Shown one piece after another: positions 44,758-55,404 of a stretch of 64,000 nt of DNA (its first letter is position 1; the number at the start of each line of letters is the position of its first letter). The notes beneath the pieces were generated by a model. The model worked only from the letters and a program-made list of their open reading frames with translations, was not told the DNA's origin and ran no database searches. Location: assembly GCF_001813675.1 (NCBI RefSeq), contig NZ_KV813675.1, positions 115,396-179,395 of the forward strand, read 5' to 3'. Source of the stretch: Streptococcus sp. HMSC078D09. Its GTDB lineage: Bacteria; Bacillota; Bacilli; Lactobacillales; Streptococcaceae. The position numbers were made by a program, and so were the translations under genes.

Positions 44758-47007
44758 ATGTCAACTACAATTATCGGTTTCCCACGTTTGGGTGAATTCC
44801 GTGAATTAAAATTTACAACTGAAAAATACTTTAGAAAAGAAATCTCAGCAGACGAGCTCTTGGCAGCTGCTAAAGACTTGCGTGCTAAACACTGGAACAT
44901 TGTTAAAGAACAAGGCATCTCAGAGATTCCTTCAAATGACTTCTCACACTACGACAATTTCCTTGATGCAGCCTTCCTTTTCAACGTCGTGCCTGCATCT
45001 GTTCAAAACTTGGATTTGACAGACCTTGAACAATACTTCGCTTTGGCGCGTGGTTACCAAGGTGAAAAAGGGGATGTGCGTGCCCTTCCAATGAAAAAAT
45101 GGTTCAACACCAACTACCATTACATCGTTCCTAAATTTGAAAAAACAACAGAAGTGAAATTGGCTGGTCACAAGATTTTTGATGAGTACCAAGAAGCCAA
45201 AGAATTGGGGATCAACACTCGTCCAGTAGTCGTTGGACCATTCACTTTCCTTCAATTATCTGACTTTGAAGATGGTGTGAAAGCTGAGGACTTCGTCGAC
45301 AGCTTGGTTGCTGCTTACCAAGAAGTCTTTGCCAAATTGGCCGAGCTTGGTGCGACTCGTATTCAACTCGATGAGCCAGCTCTTGTCAAAGATTTGTCAG
45401 CTGAAGAAAAAGCTCTCTTCTTGAACCTCTACAACAAACTCTTGGCTGACAAGAAAGGCCTTGAAGTCTTGATCCAAACTTACTTTGGTGATGTTCGTGA
45501 TGTCTACAATGACCTTGTAAACTTGCCAGTAGATGGTATCGGTCTTGACTTTGTTGAAGGGAAGAAAACGCTTGAATTGGTGAAAGGTGGCTTCCCAGCT
45601 GATAAGACCCTTTATGCTGGTATTGTGAATGGGAAAAACATCTGGCGCAACAACTATGAAAAGAGCTTGGAAATCTTGGATCAAGTTCCAGCTGAAAAGG
45701 TTGTCTTGACGACTTCTTGCTCTCTTCTTCATGTGCCATTTACAACAGCTAACGAAGATTTTGAACCAGCTATTTTGAACCATTTCGCCTTTGCGGTTGA
45801 AAAATTGGGTGAATTGCGTGACTTGGATGCCATCCGCAATGGTCAAGGGGCAGAAGCTCTTGCTGCCAACAAAGAACTCTTTGCAACTGAACGTGTCGGA
45901 GCAAATGCTGAACTTCATGCTCGCATCGCAGCTTTGACAGAAGCAGACTACACTCGTTTGCCAGCCTTTGCAGAACGGGAAGAAATCCAAAAAGAAGCCT
46001 TCAAGCTTCCAGCACTTCCAACAACTACCATTGGTTCATTCCCTCAAACCAAGGAAGTACGTGCCAAACGTTTGGCCTTCCGTAAGGGTGAATTGACTCA
46101 AGAAGAATACGATGCCTTCCTTGCTGAAACGATCGACGAATGGATCAAATGGCAAGAAGAAGTTGGATTTGACGTGCTTGTACACGGTGAATTCGAGCGG
46201 AACGACATGGTTGAGTACTTCGGTCAAAACTTGTCTGGTTACCTCTTCTCTAAGAATGGTTGGGTACAATCATACGGTATGCGTGGGGTGAAACCACCAA
46301 TCATCTGGGGTGATGTGACTCGTCTTAACCCAATCACTGTGAAATGGTCTAGCTACGCACAAAGTCGTACGGACAAACCTGTTAAAGGGATGTTGACTGG
46401 ACCTGTTACCATCCTTAACTGGTCATTCCCACGTGAAGATATCTCTATCAAGGATTCTACTCTTCAAATCGCTCTTGCCATCAAGGATGAAGTTCTTGAC
46501 CTTGAAGCTGCAGGCGTGAAGATCATCCAAATCGACGAGGCTGCTCTTCGTGAAAAATTGCCACTCCGTCGTAGCGACTGGTACGAAGACTACCTTGACT
46601 GGGCGATTCCAGCCTTCCGTTTGGTACACTCAACTGTTGCACCAGACACACAAATCCACACTCACATGTGTTACTCAGAATTTACAGATATCATCCCAGC
46701 TATCGACAACTTGGATGCAGACGTCATCTCATTTGAAGCTAGCCGTTCAAACCTTGAAATCTTGGATGAGTTGAAAGCCAAAAACTTCCAAACAGAAGTT
46801 GGACCTGGGGTTTACGATATCCACTCACCACGTGTCCCACAAGACGGTGAAATTGATCACACTATCGAAGCGATCTTGGCCAAAGTACCAAGTGGCAAAG
46901 TTTGGATCAACCCTGACTGTGGTTTGAAGACTCGCGGAATTAAAGAAACAAAAGAAAGCTTGATCAAGCTCGTTAATGCTGCTAAAGAAGCGCGTGAACA
47001 CTTGTAA
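44758..47007 (+). CDS. metE: cobalamin-independent methionine synthase
   Basis: A 749-residue zinc enzyme that methylates homocysteine using 5-methyltetrahydropteroyl-triglutamate. N-terminal half starts [17 protein letters not shown]. The C-terminal catalytic barrel has the zinc ligands His and Cys in HTHMCYSEF (about residue 640) and the second Cys in [12 protein letters not shown] (about residue 722), with [17 protein letters not shown] at the domain start. GGAGGA fixes the start at 44758; the in-frame ATG at 44722 lies on the -10 box. It forms an operon with metF. Confidence 0.95.
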   Translation: MSTTIIGFPRLGEFRELKFTTEKYFRKEISADELLAAAKDLRAKHWNIVKEQGISEIPSNDFSHYDNFLDAAFLFNVVPASVQNLDLTDLEQYFALARGYQGEKGDVRALPMKKWFNTNYHYIVPKFEKTTEVKLAGHKIFDEYQEAKELGINTRPVVVGPFTFLQLSDFEDGVKAEDFVDSLVAAYQEVFAKLAELGATRIQLDEPALVKDLSAEEKALFLNLYNKLLADKKGLEVLIQTYFGDVRDVYNDLVNLPVDGIGLDFVEGKKTLELVKGGFPADKTLYAGIVNGKNIWRNNYEKSLEILDQVPAEKVVLTTSCSLLHVPFTTANEDFEPAILNHFAFAVEKLGELRDLDAIRNGQGAEALAANKELFATERVGANAELHARIAALTEADYTRLPAFAEREEIQKEAFKLPALPTTTIGSFPQTKEVRAKRLAFRKGELTQEEYDAFLAETIDEWIKWQEEVGFDVLVHGEFERNDMVEYFGQNLSGYLFSKNGWVQSYGMRGVKPPIIWGDVTRLNPITVKWSSYAQSRTDKPVKGMLTGPVTILNWSFPREDISIKDSTLQIALAIKDEVLDLEAAGVKIIQIDEAALREKLPLRRSDWYEDYLDWAIPAFRLVHSTVAPDTQIHTHMCYSEFTDIIPAIDNLDADVISFEASRSNLEILDELKAKNFQTEVGPGVYDIHSPRVPQDGEIDHTIEAILAKVPSGKVWINPDCGLKTRGIKETKESLIKLVNAAKEAREHL

Positions 47008-47120
47008 GAAATGTTTCGAGGACCTTCTATCATCGTGTAGAGGGTTTTCGAATCGTTCCCTTATCCTAGAAATAGTGGCTCAGAGTTCTTGATCAAAAAA
47101 ACAAAAGAAAAGGATAGAAT

Positions 47121-47996
47121 ATGTCACAACACACACCGTCTCTGTCATTTGAAGTTTTTCCTCCAAATCCTGAAGTAGGCAATGCCAAACTCTTACGTGC
47201 TTTGGCAAATATGCAGGAGCTAGCTCCTCACTTTATTAGTGTGACCGCTAGCAATAATAAATACAATATCAAAGAGACGACGGTTGCTTTAGCCAATTAC
47301 ATTCAAAATGAATTGTCTATTCCGACGATTGCTCACTTGCCAGCCGTTTATTTGAGCAAGGAAAAAGTGGCCGATACTCTTCATGAGTTAGATGAAGTAG
47401 GGGTTCATCGGATTTTGGCTCTGCGTGGGGATATTATCCCCGGTGTGGAACCTTTAAAAGACTTTCGTTATGCAACAGATCTGATTGAATTTATTAAAAC
47501 AGAAGCTCCTCATTTTGAGGTGATTGGTGCTTGCTATCCTGAGGGACACCCAGATTCTCCAAACCAAATTTCAGATATTCAAAATCTTAAAAAGAAGGTA
47601 GATGCAGGGTGCTCTAGCTTGGTCACTCAACTTTTCTTTGACAATGAGCGTTTCTATGATTTTCAGGATAAGTGTACCTTGGCTGGGATCAATGTTCCTA
47701 TTCATGCAGGAGTGATGCCGATTCTCAATCGCAATCAGGCCCTTCGTCTCCTTAAGACTTGTGAAAATGTTCATATCCCACGGAAGTTTAAAGCCATTCT
47801 GGATAAGTACGAGCATGATCCAGAATCCCTTCGCGCAGCTGGTTTGGCTTATGCAGTCGATCAAATCGTTGATTTGGTCACTCAAGATGTGGCAGGTGTC
47901 CACCTTTACACCATGAACAATGAAGATGTCGCTTACCACGTCTACCAAGCAACAAAGGCGTTATTTGATCATCAACCGAATTTTGAAGTGAATTAA
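47121..47996 (+). CDS. metF: methylenetetrahydrofolate reductase
   Basis: A 291-residue FAD-dependent TIM-barrel enzyme reducing 5,10-methylene-THF to the 5-methyl-THF used by MetE. It shows SLSFEVFPPNPE (catalytic Glu), ALRGDIIPG, GACYPEGHPDS and LVTQLFFDNERFYDF. AAAGGATAG precedes the ATG. It follows metE by 113 bp; the spacer has only an imperfect hairpin (47020-47050), so co-transcription is likely. Confidence 0.93.
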   Translation: MSQHTPSLSFEVFPPNPEVGNAKLLRALANMQELAPHFISVTASNNKYNIKETTVALANYIQNELSIPTIAHLPAVYLSKEKVADTLHELDEVGVHRILALRGDIIPGVEPLKDFRYATDLIEFIKTEAPHFEVIGACYPEGHPDSPNQISDIQNLKKKVDAGCSSLVTQLFFDNERFYDFQDKCTLAGINVPIHAGVMPILNRNQALRLLKTCENVHIPRKFKAILDKYEHDPESLRAAGLAYAVDQIVDLVTQDVAGVHLYTMNNEDVAYHVYQATKALFDHQPNFEVN

Positions 47997-48019
47997 TCAA
48001 CACTTTTAGTAGGAAGTGT

Positions 48020-48054
48020 AGAGATTGAGAAAGAATCGTTCTCAATCTCTTTTT
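48020..48054 (+). terminator. terminator of metEF
   Basis: AGAGATTGAGAA, AGAATCG, TTCTCAATCTCT, TTTT. Confidence 0.88.
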
Positions 48055-48069
48055 ATTTGGATAAATCAC

Positions 48070-48098
48070 TTGCTAAAAGCCAACTTTTTTTTTATAGT
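48070..48098 (+). promoter_or_regulatory. promoter of the SARP-type regulator gene
   Basis: TTGCTA (48070-48075), 17 bp, TATAGT (48093-48098). It places the mRNA start near 48105, so the true start codon is the ATG at 48129 preceded by GGAGG (48116-48120). Confidence 0.7.
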
Positions 48099-48128
48099 AT
48101 TAATATGAAGTTTTTGGAGGCGCTTGCA

Positions 48129-51065
48129 ATGAAGAAAGATCTCACGTTAAAGTTATTTGGACCCCCTAAGGTTGTTTTCAATCAGAAAGATATTCGGTTT
48201 TCTTTTTCGAAGATGGAGGCCTTGTTTTATTACTTGGCGGTCATGGGGCGAGTTAACCGTGATGAAATCGCCGGTATACTTTGGGGAGATAAGGAAAACC
48301 AAGTAGCTCGCAAAAACTTACGGAATACGGTTTACCAAGCCAATAAAATCTTTGAAGGAGATATCATTGTCTCACCAAGCCGGAGTAGTTTGGCCCTTAA
48401 TCCTGACTTGAATCTTTCGCTGGATGTTCAGCTCTTTGAAAGAGATCCACTAAGTGCCTTGGATCTCTATCGGGGAGACTTTCTAGAGGGCTTCTATGTC
48501 AAGGATGATGAAGACTTTGACCAGTGGGCTTCTCGCAAACGAGATGCTTATAGGAAGCTCTATGTCGAAAGTTGCTATCAAAAAATTGAGCAGGTCGGTT
48601 TTGCAGATCCTAGTATAGAACTCTTGCTCCATCATTTGGTAGAGTTGGATGAATTTGAAGAGAAAAACTACCAGCTCTTGATGGAGTATTATAGCTTCCA
48701 TCATCAGCTAGGAAAATTTTTCAAGACCTATTATAAGCTAGTCGATTTATTGGATCGCGAGCTCAGTGTGCGTCCCAGTCGAGCGATTGAGGAACTTTAT
48801 CACTCCGTTTTGGAAGCCAAACGAACTCATAAACTGACCAATCGCTTGAATATCCGTGAACTTTCCTTTTTTGGTCGGAAACAAGAACTCTCGCAACTCG
48901 AGGAATACCTTTCCTTAGTCGAGACGGGTGAGGCGGTAGGTCCTTTTCTCGTGATGGGGCAATCTGGAACAGGTAAAAAACGTCTGTTGCGGCAGTTGGT
49001 CTTGATGTCCAATCGCAGTTTTAACTTTATCAAGGTGGAAGGAAAAGCTACCAGTCAGCGCTATGAAGGAAGCTGTTGGAATGATCTCAGACAAGCGCTA
49101 GAGAAACTGGGGGATGAGATGGGAATTTCCCTTCTGGAAGAGGAGGATGATCTCATTTCGGTAAGGAATCAGCTTCAGAGCCTTAGCAAAGAAAAACCCC
49201 TCCTGATTCTGCTTGAAAACGCCCAGTGGATCGATGCAGTGTCTCTAGAAAAAGTGAAACAACTAGAGGAGCGAAGAAACCAAGAGAAATGGCAACTGAT
49301 TTTTACAGCGGAAGAGCCTCTGCCAGCTTCCTTTGTCAACTTCTTGGGGAGCTTGAAGGTAGAGAAAAGGCTGTCTCAACTAGAGTTGACCAATTTTGAT
49401 CCAAGTGAAAGTCGTGCTCTCTTGAAGGGGGAACTGGGGGCGATAGAGCCGGCAGTGATGGAGCAGATGGTCGAATGGAGTGAAGGCAGTCCGTTCTTAC
49501 TATCCAGCTATATCGAAGAGTGGAAAGAAAATGAAAATTTAGAGCCCTTGCCGGATATCATTCAAGCTTATCTTACTCAGGAGCTTGGGGATATGAGCAG
49601 CGAGGAAGAGGCTCTTCTACACTACCTATCTTGTTTTCATAAGCCAATTTCTCTGTCTATCTTGGCAGAATTGACGGCTACAGAGCTTCCTGTTTTGACT
49701 GAATTAATCGAGCCTTTATCTGAAAGAGCGATCGTCTCAATCGTAGAAGAAGGAGAGGCTCTCATGGTTCAATTCTGCAAGCAATTGGTAGCTATGTACT
49801 TTTACCATCTTCTTTCGCCAGCTAGACGGCGGCTCTTCCACCAACAAATTGCGCAAAAATTGGAAGAAAGCTTAGAAGATTCGACGGACCTTCTTCTTTA
49901 TAAGGAAATTGCCTACCAATACAAGCAATCCCAAAATCTTTTGCGTTCCTTATCGTTTGAGTTGACCTATTTAGAAGAAATCCTTCAGCTGGAGCATGAA
50001 CTGTTTCCGATTTATTCCAAGGCAGATGAGGGCATCCTATCAGATGGTACAAATAGCCGTTTGGACATTTTTGGGGAGTTATCTCGTCTACGCCTAGAAT
50101 TAGATAACCTCTTTTCAAGGCACCAAAGAGATAGAGAATACAAGCATTTACAACTGCGTTACTTGTACCTAGAAGGTCGCTATTTTATTCGGAGTGGGGA
50201 GTATCAAAAGGGGATTCATGATATCCAAAAAGTCATCTCCTATGCGCGGGAACTCAAACAGTTAGACTTCCTCTTAGAGGGTTATCGGCAAATTATTTAT
50301 TATTGCATTCAAACGGAAAATATCTCTGAGATGGCCTATTATACAGATTTAGCTTTGGAAGATGCCATCCAAGCTAATAATCATGAGGTCATCGCGATCC
50401 AGTTGCGTTTGAAGGGCTTGTATCACCTGATGGTTGGGGATGAGGAGCAGGCAACCCGGCATCTGTATCGCTCCATTGATTGCTTTAGTTTGACCAATAG
50501 CATGCAGGCTAAGTATGCCATTCAAATTGCGGCTTCTTTGGCCTACCTCGCTGAAATCGAGCAAGTGAGAGGTCATTTCCAAGTAGCCGTCACCCACTTA
50601 GAAGAGGTTCTGCGTTTAGTGGGGGATCAAGCTGTTGATTCCGTCCGTGTCGTCTTTGATATTGATCTTGGGATCGCCTATTATTGGAAGGGAGATTTGA
50701 TCCAAGCTCGCCGCTGTTTTGACAGAGCTCAGAAGATTTTGTCCAGTGTTCGTTTCCCTTGGAAGGAAGAATTGCTCGAATTTTACCAATCCTTGATTGC
50801 TTGTCAGCAAGGGGATCAGGAGAAGGTTGCGGATTATCTGGCTCGAAAAGAAAGGACGATGAATCCATCTGCTAATTCACGGGATAAGGGGATGGTTCAT
50901 TATCTATTAGCTTACTTATCTGATCAAAAGGAGAAGGGAGAAGAGCTCGCTCCTGCCTTGAGTACCTTCTTGAAAGAAGATAAGAATTACTACAAGAAGG
51001 TGGCAGAACAACACTTGAATCCTTACAGAGATCGCCAGTTTCTTAAGAAATTAAAAGACCTGTAG
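48129..51065 (+). CDS. large SARP/BTAD-type transcriptional activator with ATPase and TPR regions
   Basis: About 978 residues. N-terminal winged helix of the OmpR/SARP type (about 1-90: LTLKLFGPPKVVFN, FYYLAVMGRVNRDEIAGILW), a bacterial transcriptional activation domain (about 95-245: LYRGDFLEGFYVKDDEDFDQW), then a STAND/AAA-like ATPase with Walker A GQSGTGKK (about residue 277) and a Walker B-like LLILLENAQWID in which Glu-Asn replaces the usual Asp-Asp. The rest is TPR-rich (about 600-960). It is convergent with the hut operon. The hutU and hutI promoters carry 11-bp-period direct repeats of the kind SARP proteins bind, making it the best candidate hut activator; this is inference. Confidence 0.75.
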   Translation: MKKDLTLKLFGPPKVVFNQKDIRFSFSKMEALFYYLAVMGRVNRDEIAGILWGDKENQVARKNLRNTVYQANKIFEGDIIVSPSRSSLALNPDLNLSLDVQLFERDPLSALDLYRGDFLEGFYVKDDEDFDQWASRKRDAYRKLYVESCYQKIEQVGFADPSIELLLHHLVELDEFEEKNYQLLMEYYSFHHQLGKFFKTYYKLVDLLDRELSVRPSRAIEELYHSVLEAKRTHKLTNRLNIRELSFFGRKQELSQLEEYLSLVETGEAVGPFLVMGQSGTGKKRLLRQLVLMSNRSFNFIKVEGKATSQRYEGSCWNDLRQALEKLGDEMGISLLEEEDDLISVRNQLQSLSKEKPLLILLENAQWIDAVSLEKVKQLEERRNQEKWQLIFTAEEPLPASFVNFLGSLKVEKRLSQLELTNFDPSESRALLKGELGAIEPAVMEQMVEWSEGSPFLLSSYIEEWKENENLEPLPDIIQAYLTQELGDMSSEEEALLHYLSCFHKPISLSILAELTATELPVLTELIEPLSERAIVSIVEEGEALMVQFCKQLVAMYFYHLLSPARRRLFHQQIAQKLEESLEDSTDLLLYKEIAYQYKQSQNLLRSLSFELTYLEEILQLEHELFPIYSKADEGILSDGTNSRLDIFGELSRLRLELDNLFSRHQRDREYKHLQLRYLYLEGRYFIRSGEYQKGIHDIQKVISYARELKQLDFLLEGYRQIIYYCIQTENISEMAYYTDLALEDAIQANNHEVIAIQLRLKGLYHLMVGDEEQATRHLYRSIDCFSLTNSMQAKYAIQIAASLAYLAEIEQVRGHFQVAVTHLEEVLRLVGDQAVDSVRVVFDIDLGIAYYWKGDLIQARRCFDRAQKILSSVRFPWKEELLEFYQSLIACQQGDQEKVADYLARKERTMNPSANSRDKGMVHYLLAYLSDQKEKGEELAPALSTFLKEDKNYYKKVAEQHLNPYRDRQFLKKLKDL

Positions 51066-51142
51066 TGTCTCTTGCCTAAATCATAAGAGAGTGCTAAGCG
51101 GCCATGCCTCCTTTCAGGCAAAGATCATTGTGCTGAAAATGA

Positions 51143-51187
51143 AAAAAGCATAGAAATACCCAAGCAATGAGTGTTTCTATGCTTTTT
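51143..51187. terminator. bidirectional terminator
   Basis: AAAAAAGCATAGAAA pairs with TTTCTATGCTTTTT; it separates the SARP-like gene from the convergent hut operon. Confidence 0.85.
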
Positions 51188-51205
51188 ACGTGTGTAGAAA
51201 TCTTC

Positions 51206-52198
51206 TTAGTTCAGTTTTTGTTGCGCCAATATTTGGGTCAAGTAAAAGATAAAGGTCGCAGCAAGATTTGAAGTATGGTTATCAATGTCATGAGGAGGAG
51301 AAACTTCCACGACATCAAATCCGACTAGTTTGCCACTAGCAGCAATGTGTTGGAGAAGCAGGAGGGCTAGTTTAGGATCGACACCAAGCGATTGGATGGC
51401 GCTAACACCAGGAGCAGAGCCGACCGCAAAGCAATCCATATCAATAGACAGATAGATCGCGGTTTGGTTTTCTAAAAATTGATCGATTCGATCCAGAATG
51501 GCTTGGTGGCTCATCTGGAAGAGATCTTGGCCAGTTAAAAAATCAATGCTTGGTGTTTTAGCAACGTAATTAAAGAGGAAGAGGTTATTATTGTGCTCTT
51601 GGATCCCCAGGATGAGGTAAGGGAAGTCCTGACCTTTTTCTTTAGCATGATCAGCCATTTGACGAAAACCTGTTCCAGAATTGGGACCGGTTTGGTCGTA
51701 AGGTCGCAAATCAAAGTGGGCATCCAGATTGATCACAGCCAGTTGTTCATCTTTATCTAAACTGGATTGAATCCCTAGATAGTGGCCGTAAGCAGTTCCG
51801 TGACCGCCTCCTAGGACAATGGGTTGGATCCCTAATTGGTACATGCGCTGGATCGCTTGTGAGAGACTTTCTTGGAGTTCTTCTAGTGAATGGTTAGGCC
51901 CGTCAATATTTCCCACATCATACACTGTCACATTGGTTCCCCAGTGCCATGGAAGTTTAGCGATTTGAGAACGGATGGCTGTAGGACCCTCGACTGCTCC
52001 TACACGCCCATTATTGATATAGACTCCTTTGTCGCTCTTAAAGCCGATGATCCCAAAGGTCATACCCTCAAATGGAGTGAGGGTCTCGTCGTTTAGGTCT
52101 AAAAATTTGGTGACCATTCCCCATTTGGCCGTGTAGGGATTGTCCTCGATGCTACCTTGGTAGTAGCTGTAGGTCATTGGATAGTAGTTTGTGAGCAA
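51206..52198 (-). CDS. hutG: formimidoylglutamase
   Basis: A 330-residue manganese ureohydrolase (arginase fold) that hydrolyses N-formiminoglutamate to glutamate and formamide, the last step of one histidine pathway. Metal ligands lie in [21 protein letters not shown] and [16 protein letters not shown]. It starts with TTG at 52198, placed correctly after AAGGGAGG; the internal ATG at 52177 has no ribosome-binding site. It is the last gene of the minus-strand hut operon; its activity overlaps with FtcD. Confidence 0.88.
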   Translation of the reverse strand: MLTNYYPMTYSYYQGSIEDNPYTAKWGMVTKFLDLNDETLTPFEGMTFGIIGFKSDKGVYINNGRVGAVEGPTAIRSQIAKLPWHWGTNVTVYDVGNIDGPNHSLEELQESLSQAIQRMYQLGIQPIVLGGGHGTAYGHYLGIQSSLDKDEQLAVINLDAHFDLRPYDQTGPNSGTGFRQMADHAKEKGQDFPYLILGIQEHNNNLFLFNYVAKTPSIDFLTGQDLFQMSHQAILDRIDQFLENQTAIYLSIDMDCFAVGSAPGVSAIQSLGVDPKLALLLLQHIAASGKLVGFDVVEVSPPHDIDNHTSNLAATFIFYLTQILAQQKLN

Positions 52199-52231
52199 GC
52201 TTGTCGCCTCCCTTATTTTTCTGAAAGCAGG

Positions 52232-52259
52232 CAGAGGCTGAGAAGATCGCCAGCCTCTG
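52232..52259. other. hairpin in hutH-hutG spacer
   Basis: CAGAGGCTG (52232-52240) pairs with CAGCCTCTG (52251-52259). There is no T run in the direction of hut transcription, so it is more likely a processing or stability element than a terminator. Confidence 0.4.
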
Positions 52260-52280
52260 TTTTGCTTTATTCTTACTGTA

Positions 52281-53822
52281 TCAGTATTGAATGCTTAAGT
52301 CAACTGCTTTTTCGATGGTTGCTAAGAATTCTTCGCTTTCGACAACAGCAGATGCTTTATTAAGTTCTTCAAAGATTTCGATATCTTTGTCAAATTCAAT
52401 GAAGTTCAGTTTTTGACGAATCAGCTCATAAGCTGGTTTTGTACCTTTACCAAGTTCATGATTTTCTGGCTTGAGATCCAAGGCTTGGCAAGCTGCCATG
52501 ATTTCAGTAGCAACGATGCGACGTGAGTTTTTAAGAATTTCTGCTGCTTTACGAGCGGCAGTCGTTCCCATGCTGACGAAATCTTCTTGGTTTTCACAAG
52601 ATGGAATAGAATCGACACTAGCAGGGTGAGCCAAAATTTTATTTTCCGATGCAAGGGATGCACAAGCATACTGGGTAATCATGAAGCCTGAGTTGAGTCC
52701 AGGGTGTTTGACCAAGAAGGATGGTAATTTACTGAGTTGGCTGTTGACCAAGCGTTCCACCCGACGTTCAGATACGTTCCCAATTTCAGAAAGGGCAATG
52801 CCTAAGAAGTCAAATGGTTGCGCCATTGGTTCACCGTGGAAGTTACCTCCTGAGATGACGTGTCCTTCTTTGGTAATGATTGGGTTATCTGTGACAGAGT
52901 TGATTTCGATTTCAACTTTTTCTTTTACGTAAGCAATAGAATCCTTGCTGGCTCCATGTATTTGAGGGATACAGCGAAGTGTATAAGGATCTTGTACCCG
53001 TTGTTGAGTCGCAACAGTGGTATTCTTGCTTCCTTCAAGAAGGTTACGGATATTTCGAGCAGTTGCCAATTGTCCACTTTGTGGGCGGATGGAATGAAGG
53101 TCTTCTTCGAATGGACTGGTAATTCCATTGTGAACTTCCATTGAGAGAGCACCAGCGATATCAGAGAGTTTGAGCAATTGGATACCATCATAAGTCGCAA
53201 GAGCACCGATACCCGTTAGGACGGTTGTACCGTTGATCAAGGCAAGCCCTTCTTTGGCAGCCAATTGGATCTTTTCAATTCCAGCACGATCTAGGGCTTC
53301 TTGACCACTGAGAAGTTCTCCTTTGTAATAGGCACGTCCAAGACCCAACATTGGTAAAACCATATGAGAAAGAGGAGCAAGGTCTCCAGAAGCTCCGAGA
53401 GAGCCTTTTTCAGGGATATAAGGAGTGACTCCTTTGTTGAGCAATTCTAACAGTTTTTCAACGGTTGACAGACGAATGCCAGAATAACCTTTCAATAGTG
53501 AGTTAATACGGATCAGCATGATGGCACGAACGGCATCTTCAGGAAGTGGATCACCGAAGCCAGATGAGTGAGTCCGGATCAGGTTTTCTTGCAGCTGAAC
53601 AGTATCTTCTGGAGAGATGCTGACATTACAGAGGGAACCAAAACCAGTGGTCACACCGTAGACGACTCGTTTTTCGCGGACAATGTCATCAACGATTTTA
53701 CGGGATGCGATAACGGCTTCTTTGGCTTGTTCATCAAGCTCACATTGGGCACCGTGCCGAGCTACAGCGATGACTTCTTCGAGTGTTAAGCTATTGCCAT
53801 CTAAATGAATCAATTGAGTCAT
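52281..53822 (-). CDS. hutH: histidine ammonia-lyase
   Basis: A 513-residue cytosolic lyase converting histidine to urocanate and ammonia. The Ala-Ser-Gly triad that forms the MIO electrophile is in [15 protein letters not shown] (about residue 143). Tyr in [12 protein letters not shown] and the [13 protein letters not shown] segment complete the active site. GGAGG precedes the ATG. It lies after a 217-bp structured spacer behind the permease gene. Confidence 0.95.
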   Translation of the reverse strand: MTQLIHLDGNSLTLEEVIAVARHGAQCELDEQAKEAVIASRKIVDDIVREKRVVYGVTTGFGSLCNVSISPEDTVQLQENLIRTHSSGFGDPLPEDAVRAIMLIRINSLLKGYSGIRLSTVEKLLELLNKGVTPYIPEKGSLGASGDLAPLSHMVLPMLGLGRAYYKGELLSGQEALDRAGIEKIQLAAKEGLALINGTTVLTGIGALATYDGIQLLKLSDIAGALSMEVHNGITSPFEEDLHSIRPQSGQLATARNIRNLLEGSKNTTVATQQRVQDPYTLRCIPQIHGASKDSIAYVKEKVEIEINSVTDNPIITKEGHVISGGNFHGEPMAQPFDFLGIALSEIGNVSERRVERLVNSQLSKLPSFLVKHPGLNSGFMITQYACASLASENKILAHPASVDSIPSCENQEDFVSMGTTAARKAAEILKNSRRIVATEIMAACQALDLKPENHELGKGTKPAYELIRQKLNFIEFDKDIEIFEELNKASAVVESEEFLATIEKAVDLSIQY

Positions 53823-54039
53823 ATAAAACCTCCGATTATGAATAGTTGTTCTGGGGAAGTAGATGTGTTTACTTCAGTTTGAATACCAAACATGAGCCCA
53901 TTGTCTATTGATCTTAAGAAATTTGAGAAGAGTCTTAGAGAAAAGGGCTCAGGTTTGACATTCGTGGAGTCCTAGATGGGTTAGGGAGCAAAACCGAGCT
54001 TCGCTCCCGTCTCTGTTCCCATCTAGTGTGTAAAGAAAA
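53823..54039 (-). other. structured spacer inside the hut operon
   Basis: Two large inverted repeats: CCAAACATGAGCCC (53886-53899) with GGGCTCAGGTTTG (53945-53957), and CTAGATGGG (53972-53980) with CCCATCTAG (54018-54026) enclosing GGGAGC/GCTCCC. Neither ends in a T run on the minus strand. No promoter was found. It may stabilise or process the operon mRNA. Confidence 0.5.
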
Positions 54040-55383
54040 TTAGTGAGGAAGGGTTTTCGATTTATGTAGTTTATCGCCGTGGAAAACAAAGTAAAGTCCA
54101 CTTGCAATCACGAGACCGATGGCCCCCCAAACAAAGTTCATTAGGTTGTCCCCTGCAATCATCAAGATACTGATCACAACGGCTAGAACTGGGATAACGG
54201 GACCAAATGGTACTCGGAAGGTAACCTTTTTGTCTGGGTACATTTTTCTGAGTTTGATGGCTGCCAAAGCTGTTGGAATGTATTGGAAGAAACGGAAGAC
54301 AACACTGAAAGTTGCTAATGATTCGAAAGATCCAGATAACAAGAGTAAGAACGCAAAGGCACCGGAAATGATAATGGCAATGACTGGAGCATTCTTAGAG
54401 TTTGTTTTTCCAAGATCTGCTGGCAAGAGTTTTTCATCTGCTAGGGCAGCACCGAAACGAGGAACCATGATAGATTCACCGATGTTGAGACCGGCGATTG
54501 AAATGAGGGCACCATAAGAAACAAGAGGAGCTCCGATAGGGCCAATCATTTCGACAAATGCGTCTTGTACCGGTGCACCGGTTTGCATAATGCGACCACC
54601 AAGCATGGCGATTGTTCCAGCGATGATCAACATGTAGAGAACAGATACAATACTGATAGAACCTAGAATAGCGCGGGGAACGTTCTTTTCAGGGTTGCGC
54701 ATTTCCCCTGCAACGATAGACATGGTTTCAAATCCGATGAAACCGTAGAAGATGTAGACGGCTGTACTAGAAATAGAACTGAAGAGACTTGTTCCACTTT
54801 CCAATTGAAGGAAAGGTGTGAAGTTGCCCTTGCTTATCCCGCCAGAAATGAAGAAGATGGCAAAGAGTGAGAAGAGGACAATGGGGATTAATTTTGCAAC
54901 AGTAGCTGTCAGAGTGAACATCTTAGAGGTTTTCAGACCGGCGATGTTCATCAGACTCAAGAGAATCAGCATACCGACACTGATCGGAAGGTTGTAGCCT
55001 TCAAATGCTGGGAAGGTAATGATGAAGATCTTAGCAAAGCCGGCTAACATGGCAGCCCAGGCGATAACAGTAACGGCCCAACCGAGAATCCCAACGTTAA
55101 AGCCAACGAAATCTCCAAAAGCGGCTTTTGAGTATTGCATAGCTCCACCGTTTTTATCGAAGTAGCCAGCCGTTTCAGCCAGACAGGCTGATAGTAGCAT
55201 GACGAGAATGGCTACTCCGAACATGACAGCTAGAGAAGCTGGTCCAAGGCCAGAATATATTTTTTGAGGGAGGAGGAAGATACCAGATCCGATTACGGCG
55301 TTGATACCGTATAGAGTGGCACCACTAAAGCTGAATTTCGCTTTTTCTTGTTCCTCAATCGACTGTTTATGTGCTCCGTTCAT
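54040..55383 (-). CDS. APC-family amino acid permease, probable histidine transporter
   Basis: A 447-residue carrier of twelve helices. The first helix has ATLYGINAVIGSGIFLLPQK, the substrate-binding GSGIF motif of the family. FIGFETMSIVAGEMRNPEKNVPRAI is shown here in part (GFETMSIVAGEMRNP). Position within the hut operon (21 bp from hutD) argues that it brings in histidine or urocanate; the sequence alone gives no substrate. Confidence 0.88.
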   Translation of the reverse strand: MNGAHKQSIEEQEKAKFSFSGATLYGINAVIGSGIFLLPQKIYSGLGPASLAVMFGVAILVMLLSACLAETAGYFDKNGGAMQYSKAAFGDFVGFNVGILGWAVTVIAWAAMLAGFAKIFIITFPAFEGYNLPISVGMLILLSLMNIAGLKTSKMFTLTATVAKLIPIVLFSLFAIFFISGGISKGNFTPFLQLESGTSLFSSISSTAVYIFYGFIGFETMSIVAGEMRNPEKNVPRAILGSISIVSVLYMLIIAGTIAMLGGRIMQTGAPVQDAFVEMIGPIGAPLVSYGALISIAGLNIGESIMVPRFGAALADEKLLPADLGKTNSKNAPVIAIIISGAFAFLLLLSGSFESLATFSVVFRFFQYIPTALAAIKLRKMYPDKKVTFRVPFGPVIPVLAVVISILMIAGDNLMNFVWGAIGLVIASGLYFVFHGDKLHKSKTLPH

Positions 55384-55404
55384 AATGTTTCTCCTTTGTG
55401 AACA

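Noticed and set aside
45397-45990. 197-residue reading frame antisense to metE
   Set aside because: Shadow of strongly biased metE codons; the product has no recognisable domain.
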